Under the pieces are notes generated by a model. It was not told where the DNA came from, did no database searches, and saw only the letters and a list, made by a program, of their open reading frames with translations. The position numbers and the translations under genes are program-made. A DNA stretch of 64,000 nucleotides, taken from positions 186,001 through 250,000 of the forward strand of contig NZ_JAMXSF010000001.1 in the NCBI RefSeq assembly GCF_024124545.1, read 5' to 3'. This DNA is from Pseudoalteromonas sp. XMcav2-N. GTDB taxonomy: Bacteria > Pseudomonadota > Gammaproteobacteria > Enterobacterales > Alteromonadaceae. Shown in pieces: positions 20,050 to 35,153 of this stretch. The stretch's first letter is position 1. The number at the start of each line of letters is the position of its first letter.

Positions 20050-21069
20050 TCACGCTTTTTCGCCGACGATCAGGGTCCGTGGCCCAGGGATCTCAAGGAT
20101 ACGGGCATTGTTGAATCCGGCTTCGTGGAAGCGTGCCAGATATTCTTCGCTGCTACTTTCAATACCCCCATCTGTGGATACCAACATATTCAGTGACAGC
20201 AGGGCGGTGAACTCAGGACCGGACTTGTCATCATTAAGCGGCGTTTCTGAGGCAATAAAGCGGCCACCGGCTGGCATGGCGTTGTAGATATTTTTTAAGA
20301 TGGTGACCTGGGTTTCTGGTGCATAGTCGTGCAGCATCCAGCCCAGGTGAATAAGGTCATAGTCACCAATGGGCAGGTTACCTGCGATGACATCGCCTTC
20401 CACGACTTCGATGCGATCGCCATAGCCTTGCTCACCCAGCTTGTCGCGCAAAAATGCCGACGCCTGAGGCAATTCACAGATGGCCAGCGACACACCCGGA
20501 TGGGCATTGGCCACGGCTATTGGTAAGGTGCCAATGCCGCTACCGATATCCAAAAAGGAGTGGTGCTGTGAGAAATCGTAATCTTTGACGAAGCCTTCGA
20601 TGAAGGGGGCGGCAAATTTGCCCAGGAACTCCTGGAAATCTGCTACGTCGTCTGGGTTTTGATACAGAATGTCGAACCAGCTGCGGTTGTCACCAAATAC
20701 TGCTTCTCGCTGGTTAGTATCGCTTTTTACTGCGCTGCTCAGCTCTCCCCACAAGGGATATAAGAAAGTATCGATATGGCGGCCCAGCCAGCCCAGCCAC
20801 ATAGGTTCATCACTTAATAAAAACGCGTGATGCTCTGAGGGTAGCTGGTACCGGTTATCTTGCTTGGTCAGATACCCCATTGCATGCAGCGCGATAAGCA
20901 TTTGCTCAGCAGAACGCAGCGGTGCGTCGATTTTGTCAGCTAGTTGCTGGGCGCTTAGATCCGTGTCGCGAAAATGGTCAAACAGCTTCAGCGATAATGC
21001 AGCGGTCACGGCTTTGGCCTGGAAAAAGCCCATCATATGGTTGACAACGTCTTGTTTGTTGAGAGTCAT
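20050..21069 (-). CDS. pigF: PigF: S-adenosylmethionine-dependent O-methyltransferase
   Basis: A 339-residue class I methyltransferase with an N-terminal winged-helix dimerisation domain and the SAM motif FLDIGSGIGTLP near residues 170-181, then CELP and GDVIAGNLP. It methylates the hydroxyl of HBC to give MBC. In Serratia the membrane protein PigN helps this step, and no pigN is seen here. It is separated from pigE by 74 bases that hold a strong stem-loop, and has its own AAGGA ribosome site. Confidence 0.92.
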   Translation of the reverse strand: MTLNKQDVVNHMMGFFQAKAVTAALSLKLFDHFRDTDLSAQQLADKIDAPLRSAEQMLIALHAMGYLTKQDNRYQLPSEHHAFLLSDEPMWLGWLGRHIDTFLYPLWGELSSAVKSDTNQREAVFGDNRSWFDILYQNPDDVADFQEFLGKFAAPFIEGFVKDYDFSQHHSFLDIGSGIGTLPIAVANAHPGVSLAICELPQASAFLRDKLGEQGYGDRIEVVEGDVIAGNLPIGDYDLIHLGWMLHDYAPETQVTILKNIYNAMPAGGRFIASETPLNDDKSGPEFTALLSLNMLVSTDGGIESSSEEYLARFHEAGFNNARILEIPGPRTLIVGEKA

Positions 21070-21104
21070 AAGTAATCCTTATCAATCAGTCATTTGTTTC
21101 GGTG

Positions 21105-21136
21105 TGGGTCGCAACTGTGTGTGGCAGTGCGACCCA
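21105..21136 (-). other. Intercistronic stem-loop between pigE and pigF
   Basis: TGGGTCGCA and TGCGACCCA pair perfectly over nine bases with a 14-base loop. The stem starts eight bases after the pigE stop. No T-run follows, so it is not a classical terminator and is more likely an mRNA-processing or stabilising element. Confidence 0.7.
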
Positions 21137-21143
21137 GATTTCA

Positions 21144-26245
<5,102 letters not shown>

Positions 26246-26308
26246 AATTTATTCCTTCTGCTGCCTGTTAATAACTCGGTTCGCTGGAAAATTGCACGCA
26301 ACGACCCG

Positions 26309-26379
26309 CAACGGCGGCAGCACGCCACTTGCCGTTGTACTTTTAAGTTAAATGTTGTGAGTGCGGGCCAGTGGCCCGC
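26309..26379 (-). other. Two stem-loops in the pigC-pigD gap
   Basis: GCGGGCC and GGCCCGC (26363-26379, 3-base loop) and CAACGGC with GCCGTTG (26309-26337, with an inner GGC/GCC pair) fill the 145-base gap. The first lies about 11 bases after the pigC stop. Neither has a T-run. They look like processing or attenuation elements inside the operon. Confidence 0.65.
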
Positions 26380-26390
26380 AATGGGTTTCG

Positions 26391-29039
26391 CTATTCTCTT
26401 TGGATTATTACTGTGCCCTGGTCACCATCAAGGATCAGCGTGTCGCCACTTTTGATGGCCGCAGTGGCACTGTGTAAATTCACCACCGCTGGAATGCCGA
26501 ACTCTCGGGCCACGATGCAGCTATGTGACAGGGTTGAGCCGATGTCCGTGACAACGCCACTGGCAAGCGCAAACAAGGGGGTCCAGCTGGCATCCGTAAA
26601 GCGCGCGACCAGAATTTCTCCCGGCTCCAGTTCACCAGCCTGGGTCTGCAGGTCGGTGATGACTCGGGCCTTAGCAACTATCTTGCCGGGGCTTGCTGCC
26701 AGGCCGCTCATCGAGTCGCTGTGCTCCTGCGTGGTGGTTTTCATCTTAGGCGTATAAGGCCCAATGATGGCCATTGGGGGCTCTTCGGCATGGAGGTTAA
26801 ATAAATGACTGTGACGATTGGCATTGAGTAGCGTCTCGCTGAATGCTTCGGCGGCGCCCATACGTCCGGCGACATAGTCACGCAGTCGATTGAAGTCGAT
26901 GTAGGGCAAGTCTTCAACTTTAGCCAGGTTGTCTCGCTCCAGACGTGACAGCACCTCCAGAATGATGCAGCGATAGAACCAGGTTTCGGTGATAAACGTC
27001 GGACGTGTTGCTTCACGGCGCTCTGCCATCACACCATACAATTTAATGATGGTTTTGAGTTTAAATCGTGCACCTGCTGGTAAGGCTTTAAACAGCTGCT
27101 CGCTGTCGGCTTCGCGCAGGCTCTCGGTTTCTTTGAGCTTTTTCTCCAGATCAACCGGGTGTTTAAGGTACATTTTCATGACCTGCAGCAGGTAACTTGG
27201 GTCATCACGCCAGCGCGGGATACTCAGCTCAAATTCCTGACGGCCACGGGCGCCAAATTCAAGTAAGAAGGCTTCAAACGGACCCTGCCAGAATGGCTGC
27301 CCAAGCGGGTGAGCAGGGAGTATTTTAACCAGCTCTTCGGCTTCAAAACGCTCAAATACGGCTTTTAGTTCATTGTTCTTCTGTACATGTTCAACCAGAT
27401 CCAGGATCCCACGTGTGACTTCGATAGTACGCAGGTTGTTCATGGAGGCTTTGATGCGATTTTGCAGCCCTTCACCTTGATCTTTAAAGTGCTCTTCACA
27501 GGTTTCCGCCAGTGCATCGTATAAAGCAAATGACTGCAGGAAAAACGGCATATAGGCGGCACAAGAGTCGAGGAAGTACTGGTCGATGCGAGTCAGCTCA
27601 GTATCTAACTCACTGAGTGACATGCTGGACAAGTCCAGTGCGAGAAAACGCTTAGTCTCGTTTTCTCGCAGGGCAATCATGTCCTCAACAATTTTGCCTG
27701 CATTACGCATATTGTGCACTTGTTGTTTTAGCCAGTGCCAGGCACTTTTGGCGTAGTCCCAGCCCTCAACACCACGACCATAGGGGTTGCGGTAGTTGCT
27801 GAAATCTATGTCTGAGGTCGCATAACGGGTGGTGAACTTCATCTCGTCCCGGGTGGGCGGACACTGACGCAACATGTGTGCGGAGCCGGAGATATTCAGA
27901 TATACCTGGCCCTGGATATAGCCCATGTAAACTTGCCAGTCACTAATGTCTGCCAATCCCATCGTCTTGATAGCGGGACCATGGATGTGCTTTTGATAGA
28001 ATTCACAAAATGATAAACCAAGCGGCGTCATCAATCCGGTGACTATCTCTCCGGTATCCATGCGAGAAAAGAAGGCGCCGTCTTTGATGCTCTGATCCTG
28101 CTCCCAGGGGTTGGCATAAATGGGCTCGGCTTTACTGGCCTGGGTCGTGACCGGGCGAGCCTGTAGCAGCCAGATCTTGTCGTCTTTTAGTGCCCATTCG
28201 ATATCCAGCTCGGTCTGATAGAGGGCCTGAGCCTGCTTTGCCAGCGTCAGTAATTGTGCCAGTTGCGCGTCATTCAGACTGGCAGTTTGTTGTTGCGCTG
28301 GTGGAGTATTCAGTAAAGTGACCTGGCCCTGAGCATTGCGTTGGCAATACTGAGGCTTGACCCGGATCTCCTGTTGCAACAGTGCACCGTTTTCTTTGTC
28401 CAGAATAAAGCTGTCGGTACTGACCTGACCCGATACGACGCCTTCGCCCAGACCCCAACAGCTGTCAATAACCACTTTGTTGGTATCGCCGCTGAGTGGA
28501 TCCTGAGTGAACATTACCCCAGCTGCATCGGCGTCGACCATAGTTTGCAAAACAACGGCAATGGCGGTATCAGCTGCACTGCTGTTACGATATCCTGCGG
28601 CCCGTTCGGCCCACAATGAGGCCCAGCATGCGCGTACTTTTTCCATCACGCTGTCACTGCCCTGAACATGCAGGTACGTCTCATATTGACCCGCAAAGCT
28701 CTGGCTTTGACCGTCTTCATCCAGTGCGGAAGAGCGCACCGCGATTTGCGCATTATCACCTAAGCCCTGATACGCAGACGCAATAGCTGTGCGTAGCTGC
28801 TCAGGGATATCAGCACGGAGAATCGTTTCACGTACTTTATCCAGCTCTGATTCGCTAAGTAAGTCGTCTGGCAGCGCCGTGTTAACAAAGGTCTGATAGG
28901 CCTCAGCGGTAATGCAAAAGGCGGGTGGTACGGGCAAGCCCGCACGGATCAGATGATTCAGTGAGTGGCCCTTGCCGCCCAAATGACCGAGTTCCAGTTG
29001 TTCGTTGCCACTGAGGGCGACGACGAGTGATTGGCTCAT
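26391..29039 (-). CDS. pigC: PigC: prodigiosin synthase joining MBC and MAP
   Basis: An 882-residue protein related to PEP synthase/rifampicin phosphotransferase. The N-terminus is an ATP-grasp domain ([29 protein letters not shown]), and the C-terminus a mobile phosphohistidine domain with the His near residue 838 ([15 protein letters not shown]). It condenses the bipyrrole aldehyde with the monopyrrole using ATP, the last step to prodigiosin. AAGGAG lies seven bases before the ATG, which overlaps the pigB stop by four bases. Confidence 0.93.
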   Translation of the reverse strand: MSQSLVVALSGNEQLELGHLGGKGHSLNHLIRAGLPVPPAFCITAEAYQTFVNTALPDDLLSESELDKVRETILRADIPEQLRTAIASAYQGLGDNAQIAVRSSALDEDGQSQSFAGQYETYLHVQGSDSVMEKVRACWASLWAERAAGYRNSSAADTAIAVVLQTMVDADAAGVMFTQDPLSGDTNKVVIDSCWGLGEGVVSGQVSTDSFILDKENGALLQQEIRVKPQYCQRNAQGQVTLLNTPPAQQQTASLNDAQLAQLLTLAKQAQALYQTELDIEWALKDDKIWLLQARPVTTQASKAEPIYANPWEQDQSIKDGAFFSRMDTGEIVTGLMTPLGLSFCEFYQKHIHGPAIKTMGLADISDWQVYMGYIQGQVYLNISGSAHMLRQCPPTRDEMKFTTRYATSDIDFSNYRNPYGRGVEGWDYAKSAWHWLKQQVHNMRNAGKIVEDMIALRENETKRFLALDLSSMSLSELDTELTRIDQYFLDSCAAYMPFFLQSFALYDALAETCEEHFKDQGEGLQNRIKASMNNLRTIEVTRGILDLVEHVQKNNELKAVFERFEAEELVKILPAHPLGQPFWQGPFEAFLLEFGARGRQEFELSIPRWRDDPSYLLQVMKMYLKHPVDLEKKLKETESLREADSEQLFKALPAGARFKLKTIIKLYGVMAERREATRPTFITETWFYRCIILEVLSRLERDNLAKVEDLPYIDFNRLRDYVAGRMGAAEAFSETLLNANRHSHLFNLHAEEPPMAIIGPYTPKMKTTTQEHSDSMSGLAASPGKIVAKARVITDLQTQAGELEPGEILVARFTDASWTPLFALASGVVTDIGSTLSHSCIVAREFGIPAVVNLHSATAAIKSGDTLILDGDQGTVIIQRE

Positions 29040-31069
29040 GATACCGTCTCCTTGCTGCGCGGTATGGCAGTTTTATCCGTGTGTAGTAATGCGTCTTTAA
29101 CCTGTGCTGAAGCCTGTTTACCTGCAAAAATGGCACTTTCCAGGTTGCCTATCCCAACACTGTCCTGATTGGCAAAATAAACGCTGATATGTGGTTGTGA
29201 GGCCTGCTGGAATATACCGTTGGCCTGCTGGCCTATGACCGAGGTGATCAGTGCCCCGGGCCAGTACCAGATCTGAATGTCTTCGACAATGCGTGGGTCT
29301 ATCCCTAAGTTATTAAGCATCAGCGAAATTTCCTGATAGGTTTGCTGCTGCAAGCCTGTGAAATCTTGCGCTGCGGTACGTCCCTGGCGCTCCGGACGTG
29401 TCGTTGGTTTTAGCAGGGTAAGTACACCGCCTTCACTTTGGTTAGTGCTGTCCATCCAGTTAGCTACTAAGCAGGTTCCGGCTTTACACCAGGCGTAGGG
29501 TTGCTCAGGGCGATCTGGTTCGATCATATAGCCGCCAAAAGAGTGACTGAGCACAGGGCGTGACAATAGGGCATTGGCCAGATAGTAATCCTCATGGCGG
29601 ATTTCTTTAATGGCATTAAGCTGGACTTCAGGCAGTGAGGGCAGCCATTGTGAAAGCTGGTGCTTAGGGGCTGCCCAGATGAGCTTTTTAGCTTTTACTG
29701 AAATATTGTGATGCTGTACTTTTGCTGTTAACTGAACGCCAGCCTCAGCGTTGTTCAGATTGACCAGGCTAATGTCACTTTGCAGTGTGACATTCGTTTG
29801 CTGATTAAGATGTGCGACTAGGGCTTCACTGATATGTCCGTTGCCCCCCGGAAGCGTCACTAAATTGCCCCTGAGGTAGCCGACCAAAAAGTGCAGGCCG
29901 ACATAGGCAGAGACCTCATGAATATCGAGACATTCTACTCTGAGCGTGGTAGTGACTGCATTTTCAACCAGCTTGCCCAGATTGCGAGGTGGTTGCAAAT
30001 CGTCCGGGAACGACGCGGTTTTTTCTGGTTCAAACAGGTAACTGTAGAGTGAGATGTTGTCCAGCTGTGCCATTGCTTCTTTGCTCCAGCCACTTTGCTC
30101 GTGCCAGGGCACCTGAGGAAAGCGCTTGGTACCCGGAGCAAAACCGTCCAGAAAGTGGTACAGATCGGCAAATATCGGGTCGCCCAGTTGTTTTGCTGCG
30201 ACAACATAGGGTTTACCAATTAACGCGTTGAGCAACAATTGGCCCGTTAATCCCCATACCGCAGGTTTGAGCAAATAACTGGGAAATTTTATAAAGCCTA
30301 AAGTGATCTCATTCAGGCACTTGAGCAGTAGAATCGTATCGAAGAAAACCAATGTGTCTTGTGCGTTGGTTTTAAATTTATCTTGCAACCCCAGTTTGGT
30401 CAGTAACTGGTCCATATCCGAGCCTGCTACTGGTTGTTGAAAACACACGCCGGCAATGGGGTGGGGCAACGAGCGGTGACTGTTACAGCGCGCATTTCCG
30501 CCAAACGTTGGGCTTTTTTCCAGCACCAGCACGCGTTCTGTATCAAATTCGCTGGCTGCCGTTAGTCCCGATACGCCACCACCGATAATGATCACGTCAT
30601 ACTCCTCAGCCAGCTTAGGCTTGTCAGGAGATTTTGCCAGCGCCTTTGGTTTGGCAAAATCCTGACTGGCAAAAACGCGTTTTGCACCGGTGCGGCGGAA
30701 CTGCTGACGCAACATATAGAGCGCCGCGATAATAAAAATGGCATCCAGCGGAATAACCTGCGGCTGAGAGCGGTGCAAAATGGTGATAAACACCGCCATC
30801 ATTGCCAGCTGACCGTAAATAACAAAACGGGTCCAGCGTGGATTTAGCCACAGTACCAGGCCCGAGCCGAATAGTGCGACCGCGACCAGAATATTCGCAA
30901 TATCTCCGTTATTGGCCAATAGTTCACTGAGCCCACTATACCAGGTACCCTGATTGGCTGCGGCAGCCTGGCGTAGAATATCAGGCACATTTTCTAACTG
31001 TGGAAATGCTTTGGCCAGTCCGGCCAGCATATAAAGTACGGCAAAGATCCGTTGAACTAGCATGTTCAT
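29036..31069 (-). CDS. pigB: PigB: FAD oxidase converting H2MAP to MAP
   Basis: A 677-residue protein. Residues 1 to about 125 hold about four membrane segments; from residue 155 it is a flavin amine-oxidase-like domain with [13 protein letters not shown] and [15 protein letters not shown]. It oxidises the pyrroline H2MAP to the pyrrole MAP at the membrane. The first ATG overlaps the pigA stop; an in-frame ATG two codons later (31063) has better spacing to AGGAG and may be the true start. Confidence 0.92.
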   Translation of the reverse strand: MNMLVQRIFAVLYMLAGLAKAFPQLENVPDILRQAAAANQGTWYSGLSELLANNGDIANILVAVALFGSGLVLWLNPRWTRFVIYGQLAMMAVFITILHRSQPQVIPLDAIFIIAALYMLRQQFRRTGAKRVFASQDFAKPKALAKSPDKPKLAEEYDVIIIGGGVSGLTAASEFDTERVLVLEKSPTFGGNARCNSHRSLPHPIAGVCFQQPVAGSDMDQLLTKLGLQDKFKTNAQDTLVFFDTILLLKCLNEITLGFIKFPSYLLKPAVWGLTGQLLLNALIGKPYVVAAKQLGDPIFADLYHFLDGFAPGTKRFPQVPWHEQSGWSKEAMAQLDNISLYSYLFEPEKTASFPDDLQPPRNLGKLVENAVTTTLRVECLDIHEVSAYVGLHFLVGYLRGNLVTLPGGNGHISEALVAHLNQQTNVTLQSDISLVNLNNAEAGVQLTAKVQHHNISVKAKKLIWAAPKHQLSQWLPSLPEVQLNAIKEIRHEDYYLANALLSRPVLSHSFGGYMIEPDRPEQPYAWCKAGTCLVANWMDSTNQSEGGVLTLLKPTTRPERQGRTAAQDFTGLQQQTYQEISLMLNNLGIDPRIVEDIQIWYWPGALITSVIGQQANGIFQQASQPHISVYFANQDSVGIGNLESAIFAGKQASAQVKDALLHTDKTAIPRSKETVS

Positions 31070-32220
31070 GCTCCTCTTAAGCCAAGTTTTCGGGCAATGA
31101 TTTCACGTTGAATATCGTTGGTGCCTGAGAAAATACGGCTGGGCAGCGTATCCAGCAGAACCTGTACAATCCCCATATCGGCATCGATCGCTGCGCCACC
31201 AAAAGTGGCAATGGCATCCAAAGCGGACTGTACTGCATACTCTGAAATCAGTAGCTTGCTCATCGCAATGTCAATTTCAGCATCCTGACCCTGATCGTAT
31301 TTCCAGCCCGCGCGATATAGCATCAGGCGGCACTGTTCCAGGCGTAATTTAATGTCGATGATGCGGTTTGATACTGACTGGAAGTGGCCTATTTTCTTGC
31401 CAAACTGCTTGCGCTCCTGCGCGTAGGCCAGCGTGGTTTCAAGCAGCCGATCCAGTGCACCAACAAACAGGGCAAACAGACATCCTTTTTCCCAAATCAT
31501 TGAGTCATGGAAAATGGCCCCTCCGGCTCCCTCAAACCCAATACGTTGCGACTCGGGAACAAATACATTGTCAAAAAATACGTCGCCCATCGGGCAGCTG
31601 GCCAGGCAATCTTTCGATTGGCTCGCGCCGGTTGACAGACCGGGGGTGTCTTTTGCAACGATGAAAGCTGAAACGCCCATAAACCCATGACTCGGGTTGG
31701 TCCTTGCGTAGGCAACGAACACATCCGCGACAGGTGCATTGGTTATATAAGTTTTCTGGCCATTCAGACGATAACCACCCGCTTCTTTGCTGGCTGTTGT
31801 CTTCATGCTATAGATATCTGATCCTGCGCCCGGCTCAGTTGCCGCATTGGCAGCAATCAATTTGCCAGCGACTAAAGGCTCCAGAAAATCACGTTTGAGC
31901 TCATCGCTCGCAAACCGTGCAACCGGCATCACACAGGCGAACAGGTGCGCACATAAAGAGAATGACAAGCCCAGATCCTGACTGCCTTTGCCCAGGGCTT
32001 CTACCATTAACATGGTGTTGAGTGCCCCAAGGTTAGCACCGCCATGGGCTTCTTCCACAGCCAGTCCGGTAAATCCAAACTGAGCAGCCTGACGCCAAAG
32101 CTCCGGGGAAAAGTGATGATCTCGTTGACGCTGGTGTGCATCCTTGTTCAACACTTCAGAAGCAAAGCGAAGCGCGGAATCGTATAACTCGGTCTGATAG
32201 TCGGAAAGTTGAAAATCCAT
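31066..32220 (-). CDS. pigA: PigA: prolyl-carrier flavin oxidase
   Basis: A 384-residue acyl-CoA-dehydrogenase-fold protein. It oxidises prolyl-PigG to pyrrolyl-2-carboxyl-PigG in two steps with FAD and oxygen. The catalytic-base glutamate appears to be in MIWEKGCLFAL, with TEPGAGSD and KTYITNA in the flavin site. It is the first gene of the operon. The ribosome site is weak, which may limit expression. A promoter-like TTGACA/CATAAT pair lies upstream. Confidence 0.92.
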   Translation of the reverse strand: MDFQLSDYQTELYDSALRFASEVLNKDAHQRQRDHHFSPELWRQAAQFGFTGLAVEEAHGGANLGALNTMLMVEALGKGSQDLGLSFSLCAHLFACVMPVARFASDELKRDFLEPLVAGKLIAANAATEPGAGSDIYSMKTTASKEAGGYRLNGQKTYITNAPVADVFVAYARTNPSHGFMGVSAFIVAKDTPGLSTGASQSKDCLASCPMGDVFFDNVFVPESQRIGFEGAGGAIFHDSMIWEKGCLFALFVGALDRLLETTLAYAQERKQFGKKIGHFQSVSNRIIDIKLRLEQCRLMLYRAGWKYDQGQDAEIDIAMSKLLISEYAVQSALDAIATFGGAAIDADMGIVQVLLDTLPSRIFSGTNDIQREIIARKLGLRGA

Positions 32221-32268
32221 AATATTGCACTTTGAGTTGGTTGAAATACTGCTTTTGCATTAATTGCT

Positions 32269-32298
32269 ATTATGGAGACTTGTTAATGTACCTGTCAA
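32269..32298 (-). promoter_or_regulatory. Predicted sigma-70 promoter of the pig operon
   Basis: On the minus strand, TTGACA (32298-32293) and CATAAT (32274-32269) are separated by 18 bases. Initiation near 32262 leaves a leader of about 42 bases before pigA. The -35 is a perfect consensus and the -10 differs at one base, so this is a good candidate for the main start of the 20-kb transcript. Confidence 0.68.
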
Positions 32299-32540
32299 TC
32301 CTGTTAACCTGTGTTTTTTAAATGTTTTATTTGGGTTTTATTTTTGTGATTCACATTCTCTACACTATTTTATGGTACTTGATTCAATAATATGTTTTTA
32401 AAGGGCTTTTCTTTTTCCTATTATGGTTTTTTTATGACAGGGAGTGAGCGGATTTTGGATTTTTATTGTTAAATTATTATTAACTTTATATTTTTTTATC
32501 ATGATGTGTACGCCCGAATTGGGTAGAAGCCTTCTCAATC

Positions 32541-32711
32541 GTGCTGGCAAAAGTGAATGAGTTTGTCGTTGTCAGGCTCAGCAAAGAGCGCATCATGCTC
32601 ATCGATTCTGGATATAAGCCATTGACATTGAAGCCTGACGTGATAAAACGGACATTCAATAAACAACAAGAAGAAATTCATGACTTTTTCAACCGCCCTT
32701 ACAATGCATAA
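32541..32711 (+). other. Possible small gene or 3-prime gene remnant
   Basis: A plus-strand frame opened by GTG gives 56 residues that read like real protein (VNEFVVVRLSKERIMLID, then KPDVIKRTF, ending FNRPYNA). There is no ATG or convincing ribosome site, and a stop lies just upstream, so it could be the tail of a decayed gene. I do not recognise the family. A 63-residue minus-strand frame overlaps it and looks less protein-like. Confidence 0.3.
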
Positions 32712-32772
32712 TACCTGGCTGCTCAATTCGGCCAGTGTGTGGCGTATTGTCAGCGGTTTGTAAACGTCAATT

Positions 32773-32800
32773 ACTAACCGCGGCAGTATCAGCGGTTAGT
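32773..32800 (+). terminator. Hairpin between remnant frame and EamA gene
   Basis: ACTAACCGC and GCGGTTAGT pair perfectly over nine bases with a 10-base loop, followed by the partly T-rich GATGTTTCTTTAC. It could end a transcript coming from the left, or act as a leader structure of the EamA gene 51 bases away. Confidence 0.45.
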
Positions 32801-32851
32801 GATGTTTCTTTACTTTAGCCTCTCATACTGCCCCGCTTTCGGGAGCTAATT

Positions 32852-33757
32852 ATGCCAGTCCAGGCATCTTACATTTTGGTTATCATGATTTGGTCAACGA
32901 CCCCGCTGGGGATCGTTATCAGTAGCGCGGGTATGTCACCAACATTAAGTGTGTTTTTACGTATGGCTATTGCGCTAGTGCTGTGCTTATTTATCATACT
33001 GATTGGCCGTTATCGGGTTCCTGTGTCCCGCCGGGCCTGGACCTTGTATTGTTACTCCGGTTTAGGGATTTTTGGTGGTATGTTGCTCAGTTACCTGGCC
33101 GCTCAGACTGTGCCTTCCGGGGTGATATCGTTGGTATTTGGTCTTGCCCCAGTGTTGTCGGGCCTGTTTGCCCAGCATTTGTTGCACGAGACTCGCTTTA
33201 GTGTAATCAAATGGCTGGCTTTGGCTTTGTCCTTAGTCGGCTTGTACCTAGTTGTTATGTCACAACTCACAGAGCTGGATCTTGCACCCCGCGGATTGAT
33301 TTATGTACTGGGCGCGGTCACCTGCTTTAGTCTCTGCGGTGTGATGGTTAAGCGTGTTCGTTTGGTTATTCACCCGTTAGCCACCACCTTTGGTTCGCTC
33401 CTGCTGGTGACCCCAATGTTTGGTCTGGTGTGGTGGGTGAGTGATGGGCAACTCAACATGCAGAGCTGGCAGCAAAGCTCTGTGCTGGCTACGGTGTACT
33501 TAGGTGTGTTCGGCTCTTTGATCGGGTTTATCGCTTATTTCCATGTGTTACAAAAACTCAAAGCGAGTACGGTTGCATTAACGACCTTGATCACACCCGG
33601 ATTTGCCATGTTGCTGGGGGCCTGGATCAACAATGAGCGGATCACCCTGACTTTACTGACTGGCGCATCCATTATTATGGTAAGCCTTGCGGTATTCCAG
33701 TTTGGTGAAAACGGCTGTTCAGCTGTGGCGAACAGGATGAAAAAGCAATTGTTATAA
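32852..33757 (+). CDS. EamA/DMT family transporter
   Basis: A 301-residue membrane protein with about ten hydrophobic segments in two similar halves, opening IMIWSTTPLGIVISS, typical of EamA (drug/metabolite transporter) proteins. Such carriers move amino acids, purines or metabolites, often outward. It is divergent from the pig operon across a 630-base gap. The substrate is unknown, and a link to pigment is only positional. Confidence 0.88.
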   Translation: MPVQASYILVIMIWSTTPLGIVISSAGMSPTLSVFLRMAIALVLCLFIILIGRYRVPVSRRAWTLYCYSGLGIFGGMLLSYLAAQTVPSGVISLVFGLAPVLSGLFAQHLLHETRFSVIKWLALALSLVGLYLVVMSQLTELDLAPRGLIYVLGAVTCFSLCGVMVKRVRLVIHPLATTFGSLLLVTPMFGLVWWVSDGQLNMQSWQQSSVLATVYLGVFGSLIGFIAYFHVLQKLKASTVALTTLITPGFAMLLGAWINNERITLTLLTGASIIMVSLAVFQFGENGCSAVANRMKKQLL

Positions 33758-33898
33758 ATCGTTACATTGGGCTACTGATCCGAGGTTGGGAACATGTTAA
33801 GCTTGTCGAACTGACCGGTATAAAGTGCGTAACTGGGTGTCAGTGCTGGACGCACTCTTACCATTAAACAACTATTATAATTATAAAGCTGAAGGACG

Positions 33899-34366
33899 AT
33901 GAAGTTAACATTCCAAGATTTCGAGTTTGACTGCCAAAACCTGGCTTTGTCAAAACAAGGTAGAAAAATCAGTATAAAAGAAAAGCCTGCCACGCTGTTG
34001 GGGTTGTTTTTATCGGATCCCCAAAAGATCTACAGCAAGGCTGAGATTCTTGAGCATGTCTGGCCAGGCAGGACGGTGACGGAGCAAGTTGTATTTCAGA
34101 ATATTGGTCACCTACGTGCGCTATTTGGTGATGACGCAATTAAGACTTTTTCTAAAAAGGGCTATCAATGGCAACTGCCTGTTCAGCCTGCTGAGCCTGC
34201 CGAAGAATTGCCACAGCCTGACGAAACTATGGAGCAGTCAGTTTCCGCACCGGGTCAACAGAGCTCAGGGCAAGAAAAAGAGCCACCGCAGCGTGTACCC
34301 TGGAAATGGTTAGCGCCACTGGCTGCCTTGGTCATTGGTGCAGGTGTTGTAGCCTTGGTGGTGTAA
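33899..34366 (+). CDS. Tail-anchored winged-helix (OmpR/CadC-type) regulator
   Basis: A 155-residue protein. Residues 1 to about 93 form an OmpR/ToxR-type winged helix (YSKAEILEHVWPGRTVTEQVVFQNIGHLRALFGDD, described here in parts: the wing and recognition helix end at KGYQWQLP). A Pro/Glu/Gln-rich linker (about 95-132) leads to one membrane helix at 135-155, after which the protein ends. It therefore lacks the periplasmic sensor of CadC or ToxR. AAGGA lies close before the ATG. It may pair with another membrane protein. It lies between the EamA gene and the Ntn hydrolase; targets are unknown. Confidence 0.82.
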   Translation: MKLTFQDFEFDCQNLALSKQGRKISIKEKPATLLGLFLSDPQKIYSKAEILEHVWPGRTVTEQVVFQNIGHLRALFGDDAIKTFSKKGYQWQLPVQPAEPAEELPQPDETMEQSVSAPGQQSSGQEKEPPQRVPWKWLAPLAALVIGAGVVALVV

Positions 34367-34673
34367 AGCAGGTGGAAAATACGGTGGTCGTTTGCCATGT
34401 TACCGCTTCTGCCAGAATGACTTTTACATGTTGATATTCCGATGATCAACACGACCTACTTCCCTTGATGTCGATTTTCAGACTATTTATTGGTCTTACC
34501 TCAAGGGAGGTTTGTTGACAGCGTTGTTAACTTTATATTAATTTTTACTCCGTATACTGGTGTTCAAACCGTAAGATAAGCCGTTTATTGTGAATTTCAG
34601 GTCAAATTTGGCCGACTTTTCCGAAAAATCTGGGTTAACTTGCAACAGAAGGGATCATCACCAAGGAGTGCTT
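34367..34673. other. Leader region of the HslV-like gene
   Basis: About 300 bases without a gene if the TTG start at 34674 is right. It holds a TCCCTTGA/TCAAGGGA inverted repeat (34462-34507) and a TTGACA-N17-TTAATT promoter. A longer in-frame extension from 34590 has no supporting ribosome site. Confidence 0.5.
34515..34543 (+). promoter_or_regulatory. Predicted promoter of the HslV-like gene
   Basis: TTGACA at 34515-34520 and TTAATT at 34538-34543 with 17-base spacing. Initiation near 34550 would give a leader of about 125 bases to the TTG start. Confidence 0.5.
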
Positions 34674-35153
34674 TTGACTACTATTGCCTACCATCACAAT
34701 TCCAAAACTATCTGTACAGATAGCCTGACCTCGACCAGCCAGACTATTGTGTCCTGGGCAGCGCGTAAATGCCAACGTGTTGAAGACGGCTATCTATTTG
34801 CTTCTGGCAACTGCGCCGAAATTCATCATCTCATTACTCAATGGCGTGATAATCAATTTGGCGACATTACTTGTTCATTCTTTTTTGTGGATGATGGAGG
34901 CCATGTCTTCTTCGGTGAAATTCGCCATGGTCGACGCTTTTTAGAGCCTCTGTCGTTAAACTGGGCCATTGGTAGTGGCGCAAGCTGGGCGATTGCCGCG
35001 ATGGATTTTGGTCGCTCTGCATTTGAGGCCGTTGAGTATGCCTGCCTGCGGGACAAATCCAGTGGCGGATCGGTCATGACCTACAAACACAACGAAAGGG
35101 CGCTTTGGCTGTGTACACCGCTGCACGCAGATGCTGCTATGAGAGTGAACTGA
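34674..35153 (+). CDS. HslV/proteasome-like Ntn hydrolase
   Basis: A 159-residue protein from TTG 34674: Met-Thr-Thr-Ile-Ala-Tyr, then ICTDSLTS, matching the MTTI opening and AxDS strand of HslV and related single-domain N-terminal-nucleophile hydrolases; removal of Met would free the catalytic Thr. FFVDDGGHVFFGE and AIGSGASWAIAAMDFG fit the central strands and the GSG turn. AAGGAG lies about six bases before the TTG. There is no HslU-type ATPase beside it. The 3-prime end overlaps the convergent ankyrin-like gene by 17 bases. Peptidase activity is inferred. The longer frame from 34590 would bury the Thr and is unlikely. Confidence 0.75.
   Translation: MTTIAYHHNSKTICTDSLTSTSQTIVSWAARKCQRVEDGYLFASGNCAEIHHLITQWRDNQFGDITCSFFFVDDGGHVFFGEIRHGRRFLEPLSLNWAIGSGASWAIAAMDFGRSAFEAVEYACLRDKSSGGSVMTYKHNERALWLCTPLHADAAMRVN

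Larger units (their letters stand above)
32221..32851. other. AT-rich gap holding the pig promoter and a possible gene remnant
   Basis: 630 bases between the divergent pigA and EamA genes. It holds the pig promoter (32269-32298), a very T-rich tract at 32305-32500, a short coding-like frame (32541-32711) and a hairpin (32773-32800). No complete known gene is visible. Confidence 0.6.

Noticed and set aside
32535-32726. Minus-strand 63-residue frame in the pigA-EamA gap
   Set aside because: The overlapping plus-strand frame reads more like protein; this one has no ribosome site or recognisable domain.
34590-34673. Upstream extension of the HslV-like gene
   Set aside because: It lacks a ribosome site, and would put 28 residues before the Thr expected as catalytic nucleophile; TTG 34674 has AAGGAG at good spacing.
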